Positions 52,293 through 58,973 of a DNA stretch of 58,973 nt are shown here, in pieces. The stretch lies in NCBI RefSeq assembly GCF_001467525.1, contig NZ_LNXS01000029.1, positions 608,710-667,682 of the forward strand, in the 5' to 3' direction. How positions within the stretch are numbered: position 1 is the first letter of the stretch; each line of letters begins with the position of its first letter. The stretch comes from Legionella anisa (GTDB taxonomy: Bacteria; Pseudomonadota; Gammaproteobacteria; Legionellales; Legionellaceae). The translations under genes and the position numbers were made by a program. The notes beneath the pieces were generated by a model that did not search any database, was not told where the DNA came from, and worked only from the letters and a program-made list of their open reading frames with translations.

Positions 52293-53267
52293 ATGAAACA
52301 GGCATTTATTGAAAAACAAAAGCAAATAAGCTTTGTGAAGGGTTTTTTTTCCCGTGAATTGGAACAAAAATTAGGTCTTATTGAGGTGCAAGGACCATTA
52401 TTGACTTGTGTTGGGGATGGTGTACAAGATAACTTGTCTGGCACGGAACAAGCTGTTTCTGTGAAGGTTAAAGCCATACCCGATCATTCTTTTGAGGTTG
52501 TTCATTCCTTGGCAAAATGGAAAAGAAAATTACTTGGAGAGTTTGCATTTCAGGCAGGAGAGGGCATTTATACTCATATGAGCGCTTTAAGACCTGACGA
52601 AGAGGTATTAAGCGCAACCCATTCGGTTTTTGTGGATCAATGGGATTGGGAACGTGTCATAGATCAGGCAGATCGTTGTTTAAGTTATTTGAAAAAAACG
52701 GTCATTGAACTCTATGATGCAATAAAAAAAACAGAACATGTGGTGAGTGAGCTTTATGGTCTGACTCCATTTCTTCCTCAATATATTCATTTTATTTACG
52801 CCGAAGAATTACGCGCTTTATATCCTCATCTATCGCCTAAAGATCGAGAGCGGTCTATCGCTAAAAAATATGGGGCTGTTTTTTTAATTGGGATCGGTGG
52901 TTCGTTATCCGATGGAAGACCTCATGATTTACGTGCTCCTGATTATGATGATTGGAGTTCAGTGAATGAAGTAGGATTTACCGGCTTAAACGGTGATATT
53001 TTAGTTTGGAACCCGATACTTGCAGATGTTTTTGAAATTTCTTCTATGGGTATTCGAGTCAATGAAACCATATTAAAATATCAATTGGCATTAACAGGTT
53101 GTCAGCATCGTTTGGATTTTGATTGGCACCAGAAATTAATATCCGGCTCTTTACCTCAAACAATTGGCGGTGGTATTGGTCAATCTCGTTTAGTGATGCT
53201 TTTATTGCAAAAAAAACATATTGGCGAAGTTCAATGTAGCGTTTGGCCTGAAGCTTTAGAAATTTGA
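52293..53267 (+). CDS. asnA: aspartate--ammonia ligase (asparagine synthetase A)
   Basis: This 324-residue cytosolic enzyme makes asparagine from aspartate, ammonia and ATP. It is close to E. coli AsnA through its length: [79 protein letters not shown] [29 protein letters not shown] and the motif 3 segment [16 protein letters not shown]. The ATG at 52293 is used because AGAGG lies 7 bases upstream; a GTG directly before it is in frame. The divergent asnC gene is its likely activator. Confidence 0.96.
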   Translation: MKQAFIEKQKQISFVKGFFSRELEQKLGLIEVQGPLLTCVGDGVQDNLSGTEQAVSVKVKAIPDHSFEVVHSLAKWKRKLLGEFAFQAGEGIYTHMSALRPDEEVLSATHSVFVDQWDWERVIDQADRCLSYLKKTVIELYDAIKKTEHVVSELYGLTPFLPQYIHFIYAEELRALYPHLSPKDRERSIAKKYGAVFLIGIGGSLSDGRPHDLRAPDYDDWSSVNEVGFTGLNGDILVWNPILADVFEISSMGIRVNETILKYQLALTGCQHRLDFDWHQKLISGSLPQTIGGGIGQSRLVMLLLQKKHIGEVQCSVWPEALEI

Positions 53268-53283
53268 CAACCCTACCAAAAAA

Positions 53284-53328
53284 AGCGAGTGTAATCTAAG
53301 ACATTAATACACTTGGATTACGCTTGCT
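53284..53328 (+). terminator. asnA hairpin terminator
   Basis: AGCGAGTGTAATCTAAG pairs with CTTGGATTACGCTTGCT (53312-53328) with a few G-T pairs; the loop is ACATTAATACA. Confidence 0.65.
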
Positions 53329-53371
53329 ATCACATAGCTCTTATTCAAAATTTTTTCTGATAATCTCAGTC

Positions 53372-53572
53372 TTACATCGTTTTACCGAATCGGTTTTCAA
53401 CTTCTTCGCCTACTTCATGACTGTCTTCATAAAATTTACGTAATCGCACCATCGAGACGAATCGCTTACCCTCAGAATTGGTATCGGCAAATTTATCAAA
53501 AAAAGCGCTCCATTCACCATTAGATGCTTTTAAAGCTATTCCAAAAGTATCAGAGCGTGTTTCCTTTTTACT
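53372..53572 (-). pseudogene. 3' remnant of a lost gene
   Basis: A minus-strand frame with no start encodes KKETRSDTFGIALKASNGEW, FFDKFADTNSEGKRFVSMVR and LRKFYEDSHEVGEEVENRFG before a TAA. The composition is that of a real soluble protein. The frame meets a TGA upstream. It is probably the C-terminal end of a deleted gene in the 424-base gap between asnA and the GGDEF-EAL gene; nothing else was seen in that gap. Confidence 0.45.
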
Positions 53573-53691
53573 TCATTTTGCGTGATAAAATGGCTCAGAA
53601 GATGAGTAGCTATGAATTGTGCTTTTGATTAAAAAATTTGTAAATTAAGTACTAAAATTAGTATATGGAGATAAAAGACACATTTACATAA

Positions 53692-55341
53692 ATGGATATA
53701 AATCACAGACTCGCAAAAAGCTCTATTGTTTTCAAAGAATATGTGAACAAGTATGCGTATATAGGCTTGGGTATTTCTATTTTTAGTATTTTCATTGCGT
53801 CACTTATTGTGTCTTATCAAATAACAGGATTCATCAATCTGAATGGTTTTGTTAGAGCTCAAACAACAAATCCTGCCATATGGATTCTTGATCTCAGTCC
53901 TTTTCTCTTTGCCTATTGGGGCCAGTCATTTTGTCATGGATTGGCCAACACAGCAGAATCGCTTGTAGCAGATAAAACTAAGGAGCTTCTATATAAAAGT
54001 GGTGATCTTGAATCAAAACTTAAATATGAAAGTGAACATGATTATTTTACTCAACTGCCCAATGCACTCCTGTTTAGTGAACAAATCAAACAAGCAATTG
54101 ATAAGATTGAGAAACCCAATGAGTTGGCAGTTATTATCTTAAAATTGAATGATTTTAAGGTCGTTCATAACAATTTCGGTAATTTTAATGCGAATAGCGC
54201 CTTAATGCAGTTTGTTAAAAAATTAAAAGATATGTTGATCAATCCTTTCATGCTACAAGCTACTATGGGAATAAACAGCATTGCTCGGATAGAAGGTGAT
54301 GAGTTTGCTTTATTGTTACCAAGATTAAATAAAAATATTAATTTCAACACCTTGTTAGAGGCCATTATTGGGGCAACCACTCTTAATTTTGTTGTAGATG
54401 GTGTTCATGTAAACATCAGTACTACTGCAGGTGTAGCCATATATCCTCATGCTGGGGAAAATGACGTTTCATTAGTGAGTCATGCTCGAACTGCTGTTTT
54501 CCATGCAAGAAAGAAAAATAAGCCTTTCGCTCTTTATAATTCGAATATGGAAGACGACTTTACTTCAAACCGAATTGTGATGAGTTCGTTAAAAAAATCA
54601 ATAGAAAACCAAGAGATCGAGATCTATTATCAACCCTCAGTAGAGCTGGCAACAGGTAAAATAATTGGTGCCGAGGCTAAAGTTCGTTTTGTTCATGAAA
54701 AATATGGATTAATCAGTGCGGAACAATTTAATCCGCTTATTGAAGGCTCAAGTTTAATTCAACAACTAAGCTCATATATGTTAATCGATGTCATAAAGCA
54801 ACTCGTGCTTTGGCATCAAGAGGGGTATAAAATATTTGCCTCGGTTAACTTGTCTGTTCAGGATGTTATTGACGGGAAATTACCTGATTTTGTGGAGAAA
54901 TTACTTAATAAAAATAAAATTGCACCCGAATATTTAATATTAGAATTCAATGAACGTGCCTGTTTATCTGATCAAGAAAAATCAACTGAGGTGTTAAATC
55001 AATTAAGCAAATTAGGCGTTAAAATATCGATAGATGATTTTTGCAGTGGATATTCTTCATTTACATATCTGGTAAATTTTCCTATCAATGAAATTAAAAT
55101 TGAAAAATCCCTCATTTTGGACATGATTAAAGATAAGAAAAAATCTAAAATTGTCGAAGCGATTGTTAAGCTGGCACAAACTTTAGAGTTAAATGTTTTA
55201 GCTGATGGGATAGAAAATCAAGAAGTTAGAGAACAACTGCAACAGTATGGTTGCAAGTATGGGCAGGGGGGTTATTTCTCACGCCAGGTAAGTCCTTATG
55301 AATTTATGGCTCTGTTAAATTCTGGTGTAACGAGAAAGTAA
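53692..55341 (+). CDS. membrane GGDEF-EAL protein with degenerate GGDEF and EAL signatures
   Basis: This is a 549-residue protein. Two spans lie near 22-44 and 66-82. The GGDEF domain has RIEGDEFALLL (EGDEF in the place of GGDEF). The EAL domain has GAEAKVRF (EAK for EAL), VNLSVQD (Asn), LEFNERA (Glu), IDDFCSGYSS (DDFG-type loop with Cys), EIKIEKS (Lys), ADGIEN (Asp where Glu is usual) and YGQGGYFS (Gln). Cyclic-di-GMP synthesis is doubtful; hydrolysis is possible, as most metal ligands are kept, but several positions deviate. It may act as a cyclic-di-GMP sensor or an enzyme with lowered activity. No clear ribosome site at the ATG. Confidence 0.85.
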   Translation: MDINHRLAKSSIVFKEYVNKYAYIGLGISIFSIFIASLIVSYQITGFINLNGFVRAQTTNPAIWILDLSPFLFAYWGQSFCHGLANTAESLVADKTKELLYKSGDLESKLKYESEHDYFTQLPNALLFSEQIKQAIDKIEKPNELAVIILKLNDFKVVHNNFGNFNANSALMQFVKKLKDMLINPFMLQATMGINSIARIEGDEFALLLPRLNKNINFNTLLEAIIGATTLNFVVDGVHVNISTTAGVAIYPHAGENDVSLVSHARTAVFHARKKNKPFALYNSNMEDDFTSNRIVMSSLKKSIENQEIEIYYQPSVELATGKIIGAEAKVRFVHEKYGLISAEQFNPLIEGSSLIQQLSSYMLIDVIKQLVLWHQEGYKIFASVNLSVQDVIDGKLPDFVEKLLNKNKIAPEYLILEFNERACLSDQEKSTEVLNQLSKLGVKISIDDFCSGYSSFTYLVNFPINEIKIEKSLILDMIKDKKKSKIVEAIVKLAQTLELNVLADGIENQEVREQLQQYGCKYGQGGYFSRQVSPYEFMALLNSGVTRK

Positions 55342-55465
55342 AGCAAAATCAATTTCATCCTTTTTCCCTTCCGCAGAAAAAATCTTCCAAATTAAACTAT
55401 ACTAATCATACAAATTGTTCTTTTAATGTCCACGATTAATGCCATAATCATTGAGGAGTTGATAT

Positions 55466-55657
55466 ATGTCTCATATTAAAAAGATTTTTATGATCTTGAT
55501 TGTAAGTTGTTTTGTATCTAATTCTTTTGCAGCTTGGGGATATCATAAATCTACCACTGTTTGTAAAGGAGGCACCTGCCATCATACAAATGTTAAAAAA
55601 GGTTGTGTTGATGGTCATTGCGGTAAGGTGCGGACTGGTACAACCTGGCATAGATAG
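55466..55657 (+). CDS. small secreted Cys/His-rich protein, 63 residues
   Basis: The ATG has GAGGAG 7 bases upstream. A signal peptide MSHIKKIFMILIVSCFVSNS is cleaved near SFAA. The mature part, about 40 residues, has four Cys and several His in CKGGTCHHTNVKKGCVDGHC. It could form two disulfides or bind a metal in the periplasm. Family unknown. A hairpin follows. Confidence 0.75.
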   Translation: MSHIKKIFMILIVSCFVSNSFAAWGYHKSTTVCKGGTCHHTNVKKGCVDGHCGKVRTGTTWHR

Positions 55658-55667
55658 TAGGTAGATC

Positions 55668-55695
55668 ATGAGATCACACTGTGATGTGATCTCAT
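55668..55695 (+). terminator. hairpin terminator
   Basis: ATGAGATCACA (55668-55678) pairs perfectly with TGTGATCTCAT (55685-55695) and is followed by TTAAG, just after the small secreted protein gene. Confidence 0.7.
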
Positions 55696-56080
55696 TTAAG
55701 TTCCATTAGTTGTAGTAATCAAATGATTTAAGTAATCCAGTGTTTAATGAAGTAATTAATTTGACCGAGTCGACTACCCTCTTTCATTATTGATCACAAA
55801 TAATACTTATTGATTTGATAGTGATATAAAAGTAGTGATGTTATCATTGCCATGTAAAAACTAAAGGACTACAATGGTGCCATTACTTTTGTTCCATCCT
55901 GCAAAAAAGCTGTCTTCTAATGCTTAAAACGAACCCAATTATTTATTGGGCTGTCTTTGATTAATAGTTAAATTAACGATTAGAGCCATAAAAATATTTT
56001 TGAAAAGAAGTGAGAAATAAAAACTATTGACACAAGAAATCTCTCTAAGGAATCGAGATTTACAATAAAAGGAGCTTATT
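55696..56080. other. 385-base spacer, possible promoter and very short frame
   Basis: Upstream region of the OTU-like gene. An ATG at 55874 with AAAGGA 5 bases upstream encodes 17 residues (MVPLLLFHPAKKLSSNA); it is too short to call. TTGATTTGATAGTGATATAAAAG near 55813-55834 could be a promoter. Nothing else was recognised. Confidence 0.35.
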
Positions 56081-57982
56081 ATGTTTCATGTAGACAATAG
56101 TGGTGAAGGCAATTGCATGTATTATGCATATGGCATTTCTTTAATGTATTTTTTACGTGCGAAAAACACTCCACAACTGACAGAAGATATTTTTAACAAG
56201 TTAAAACTTAAAGAAGATGCTAAAGTCAGTTTGCGAGCCCTATTGTCTAAGGAAGCAAATCAAGAGTTTACCTCCCATGAGATCAAAACAATTATTGAAC
56301 CCATATTGGGTAGAGCAACACGAGATTTGGCTGCGGAACATACAAAACATGAATTCAAAATGTTTCCTAAAGATTCACCATTATTTACTGCCTCTAAATA
56401 CGGTTTAGAATATTATTTTAAGCAACAGTTTAAGACGAAGTATCAGGAGTTGTCAGGACTCATCACGCATGAATTTACTCATGCGGATTATACTGAAGCA
56501 GAAATATATCGAGTTAGCGGCATGAAAACTGCAATGGGAGAATTTGCCAAAGCACGATTCCTTCAGGTCAAAGAAGAGTTTTCCCGCGAGTGGTCAATTA
56601 AAGAACAAAAAATCAAATCAACCGGTAAACGATTAAGTGAAACGGCGATTCAATCTCACAAAGCACATCTTTTAGATAATATCCTGAGAAAAGAAACGGT
56701 TGCATTTTTTTCAGCAGATAATGATAAGCATCTGATTCAATATACAAATCATCTACAAAATGAGTATACATGGGGTTCGGAAGAAACACTATTTGTCTTA
56801 CATCGAGCCATTCAAGGTGAACGTATGGTGCGTAATACAAAAGGAACTATTGATACCTTCTATGATCATGAGATCGTTTTACACCTTCACAGAAATGATA
56901 GCAGTCCTTTTATTCAATCTGGAAATCCAGTAATGATTTTGAATAATAAAGGGAATACACATTGGACTTCTAAAATACCGAATTCGATATTTTCAATGAA
57001 CCAATCCACTAAAACAACTCAAACCGATTATCCTGCAGAAATTGCTCTTTTTGTTAAAGAAAACAGACAATCGGGTCCAAAAGTAGCAAAAGTGCTGAGA
57101 GAGATGCATAAAAAAGGGCTGCTTGAAGGCAATGAACAATATTCCCCTGAGCGGTGTAAAGAAATAGCGGAACACTATCTAAATTATGTAAAAACACACA
57201 ATCGTCGTTTTCTAATCACTGAGGTAGAGTACTTTTTAGAAGAAATGGACCAACTTATTAAGAAAAAAACGGTCATTGATAAAACCACTGCAGTTGACAC
57301 AAGCCCCACGATAGAGGTGAAGGAAACGAATTCTCAACTGCAAGTGACTACTACAGACGCCCCTATGGAAGAGGTAGTACCTGAGAAATTAGAAACCCAA
57401 GATGAGACATTGAATACCCCAGTTGCAGAATGGCTCACACCCTTTGTTCTGCCAGAATATCCCATACCAAATGGTGAATTTACGAGCAAAGATAAGCACT
57501 TAGCAAAGAAGAATGACAAACAATTTACACATCCTTATAGCGATGAGGAAGTCACCATGTTGTGTCAGTCGATTTATGATTGGGTCGATACCTTAACGGA
57601 TAGATCATTTAGAAGTTTAATCAATTCCTCACTAAGAAAATATGAATCGAAAATATGGGGAAGTCTTTGGGGAGCCTCCAGGAGAACAGAAGTTGCGGGT
57701 TATTTAGAGGGAAATTGTAGCTCGAAAGCACTTGCCCTTATCCTTATAAATGGAGATGCAGAGTCAACATTCAATGCGTGTTTGTTTGTCAAAATAGTAG
57801 AAACAATTAAAAAAGAAATTGATAGGCAGCCGGGAATGTTGGAAGAGCCAAAATATCAATTAATTTCTCAATTGAATTTAGAGGAGCATGGAGCGTTTTA
57901 TCTTACGAAAATGAAATCTCATGATGAAACGATTGCAGCTTCGCACCATCAACTACAAGATGTTTCGAATTTAACATGTTGA
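56081..57982 (+). CDS. OTU-type deubiquitinase candidate (Legionella Lot-like effector)
   Basis: This is a 633-residue protein. VDNSGEGNCMYYAYGISLMY (residues 4-23) is the OTU catalytic start, with D5 and C12 (canonical D-x-x-G-x-G-N-C). WGSEETLFVLHRAI (about 231-244) is the usual W-G-x-x-E-L segment, and NNKGNTHWTS gives the catalytic H294. About 200 mostly helical residues separate the Cys from the WG segment, much more than in ordinary OTUs; the known Lot enzymes of Legionella carry an inserted helical domain in this place. The rest is disordered (380-470) and then an unrecognised helical region (about 500-630). AGGAG lies about 6 bases before the ATG. It is expected to cut ubiquitin chains in the host; the chain type cannot be predicted. 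Confidence 0.75.
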   Translation: MFHVDNSGEGNCMYYAYGISLMYFLRAKNTPQLTEDIFNKLKLKEDAKVSLRALLSKEANQEFTSHEIKTIIEPILGRATRDLAAEHTKHEFKMFPKDSPLFTASKYGLEYYFKQQFKTKYQELSGLITHEFTHADYTEAEIYRVSGMKTAMGEFAKARFLQVKEEFSREWSIKEQKIKSTGKRLSETAIQSHKAHLLDNILRKETVAFFSADNDKHLIQYTNHLQNEYTWGSEETLFVLHRAIQGERMVRNTKGTIDTFYDHEIVLHLHRNDSSPFIQSGNPVMILNNKGNTHWTSKIPNSIFSMNQSTKTTQTDYPAEIALFVKENRQSGPKVAKVLREMHKKGLLEGNEQYSPERCKEIAEHYLNYVKTHNRRFLITEVEYFLEEMDQLIKKKTVIDKTTAVDTSPTIEVKETNSQLQVTTTDAPMEEVVPEKLETQDETLNTPVAEWLTPFVLPEYPIPNGEFTSKDKHLAKKNDKQFTHPYSDEEVTMLCQSIYDWVDTLTDRSFRSLINSSLRKYESKIWGSLWGASRRTEVAGYLEGNCSSKALALILINGDAESTFNACLFVKIVETIKKEIDRQPGMLEEPKYQLISQLNLEEHGAFYLTKMKSHDETIAASHHQLQDVSNLTC

Positions 57983-58024
57983 ATGCTAGGCATTTTAGTC
58001 CAGACTATTCGCTATAGCTAAAAT

Positions 58025-58080
58025 GTAGCCTGGGTGCAGCGCAGCGAAACCCGGGTTTCACTTCGTTTCACCCAGGTTGC
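58025..58080. repeat. REP-like palindrome, GTAGCCTGGGT type
   Basis: GTAGCCTGGGTG (58025-58036) opposes CACCCAGGTTGC (58069-58080), with GCGAAACCCGGGTTTCAC inside. It is close to 24290-24351. A CCTTCGCAGGAATGACAA REP-like piece follows at about 58090-58110. Confidence 0.75.
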
Positions 58081-58132
58081 TTGCTTCCTTCCTTCGCAGG
58101 AATGACAACCCCAGAGTCCAGAATATATAGGC

Positions 58133-58852
58133 TTAGATCTTGTCAATAGTTATCGGAGTTGATCCTTTCTGGTCTTCTGTAGTCTGAGTATTCGCATTGA
58201 GGGAGTCTTTTGCTGTATTAAAAACTCCAATTTTTACCAAAGCATTACTTAAAGTTTGAGGATCTTTGATCTTAACCTCTGCTTGGGCAAGTGCAGCTGT
58301 ATCCGGTATTGGGGCAGGTATATCTATTGGGCTATTATTGACTTGAACTTGGGCTTCTGATTGCGGATACGTTTTGGATAGAACCCCTTCTGTTGATGCA
58401 GTTTTGGTTTGCAGAATCGCCCCAACTAGCCCCATGCTATCTGCTAATCGTATACCGGCTTCTACATATTCTCTATTAGCAGACTCTAGAATTAACTGAA
58501 CCTCTTTTCCAGGAAAAACTTGATTCAGCGTGCCATCGAATAAACAAGGTGTTGGTGCTTTGTTGCTAGTACACAAGTTTAAATCACCTTTATAGGTTAC
58601 TTTACTCAGGGTTGCTTCACTGTAGTTTTTGCTTTGCTTGATGGTAGATAGTAGTTCAAGTAGCTTGGTTTTAATATCATCATTGGTATAGGGGGTTGGG
58701 ATATCCGCCTCTAATTTTTGTAAGTCCGATAATTTTAATTCCTTCTTAATTAAAGCAAAACCATTCGATAAAGACTGAGTCCTTTCATGATAACTTGAGA
58801 TGGCAAGCTCTCCTTTGGGAGTAATTGCATAGTGGACATAAATTTTTGGCAT
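58133..58852 (-). CDS. hypothetical protein, 239 residues, candidate effector
   Basis: The ATG at 58852 has a strong GGGAGG 6 bases upstream. The protein begins with a beta strand (MPKIYVHYAITPKGELAISS), with helices in the middle (TKLLELLSTIKQSKNYSEAT) and two Cys (LCTSNKAPTPC). A disordered region rich in Pro, Ala and Thr follows (PIDIPAPIPDTAALAQAEVK), and the tail ends TTEDQKGSTPITIDKI. No family was recognised. It converges with the OTU-like gene. Confidence 0.6.
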   Translation of the reverse strand: MPKIYVHYAITPKGELAISSYHERTQSLSNGFALIKKELKLSDLQKLEADIPTPYTNDDIKTKLLELLSTIKQSKNYSEATLSKVTYKGDLNLCTSNKAPTPCLFDGTLNQVFPGKEVQLILESANREYVEAGIRLADSMGLVGAILQTKTASTEGVLSKTYPQSEAQVQVNNSPIDIPAPIPDTAALAQAEVKIKDPQTLSNALVKIGVFNTAKDSLNANTQTTEDQKGSTPITIDKI

Positions 58853-58973
58853 GAATAACCTCCCTTATTTTGGATAAAATAAGGATGAATAGTGTCCTTC
58901 CGGCAAGGCTGTGTGACAGAGTTTAAATGATTTTGTAAAGTACGCTCTCCTTAAATTGTGGAGATTTACTCAA

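Noticed and set aside
1..58973. tRNA or rRNA genes and tRNA-linked integration site
   Set aside because: No cloverleaf-like sequence, rRNA motif or integrase gene was recognised on either strand by reading; a tRNAscan run would settle this.

Overview
The window looks like a chromosomal accessory region of a Legionella species, or a close relative in the Legionellales. The DNA is AT-rich and Gram-negative. A few housekeeping genes of gammaproteobacterial type (greB, rhlE, asnA/asnC, dctA, a map-like gene) are scattered among many orphan genes. Those orphans have the architecture of Dot/Icm effectors: ankyrin repeats, eukaryotic-type domains, and polar, Glu/Ser-rich C-termini. No dot/icm gene lies inside the window, so effector status is inferred throughout. 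No rRNA or tRNA gene and no CRISPR array was seen. The species cannot be named from this sequence alone.

Region 1 (1-15.3 kb): an APH-fold kinase with an altered catalytic loop, a small P-loop kinase, a 50-residue membrane peptide, an ankyrin protein with a glycosyltransferase-like N-terminus, a serine hydrolase, and a ParD-like/map operon. This stretch is peppered with a long perfect palindrome (three copies). It also holds a partly duplicated orphan gene, a ceramidase-like membrane enzyme whose start follows a G7 tract, and several orphans, ending at greB.

Region 2 (15.3-31.7 kb): a secreted protein and a probable ADP-ribosyltransferase. Next come an RstA/RstB-like two-component system, a beta-lactamase-fold protein with a disordered tail, a nucleoside hydrolase and DctA. 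A 430-residue protein then carries a textbook eukaryotic bZIP domain, an NLS and an acidic activation-like N-terminus; it is the most striking gene in the window. A cupin and a possible N-terminal-asparagine-amidohydrolase-like protein follow, and then rhlE.

Region 3 (31.9-47.7 kb): a HAD-like protein, a LysR regulator, a GRDP-like protein with an unlisted 27-residue Cys-rich gene upstream, and orphan and small membrane proteins. An operon of MFS carrier, PhnY*/TmpA-like dioxygenase and PhnZ/TmpB-like HD oxygenase follows; it should oxidatively release phosphate from an aminoethylphosphonate-type compound. A second MFS pump, an outer-membrane barrel, a secreted Asp-box propeller, a nested MITE-like element and a divergent nagA/nagB pair complete the region. 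The nagA/nagB pair converts GlcNAc-6-P to fructose-6-P.

Region 4 (47.9-59 kb): a repetitive Tyr/Asn-rich lipoprotein, a HEPN-like protein, effector-like membrane and coiled-coil proteins, and the divergent asnC/asnA pair. A degenerate GGDEF-EAL protein, a small Cys/His-rich secreted protein, a large OTU-type deubiquitinase candidate of the Legionella Lot kind, and a final orphan end the window.

Taken together, metabolic islands (phosphonate, aminosugar, asparagine) alternate with host-directed proteins that may act on transcription (bZIP), ubiquitin (OTU), ADP-ribosylation and glycosylation. Gene remnants and palindromic mobile repeats in the spacers point to frequent turnover.
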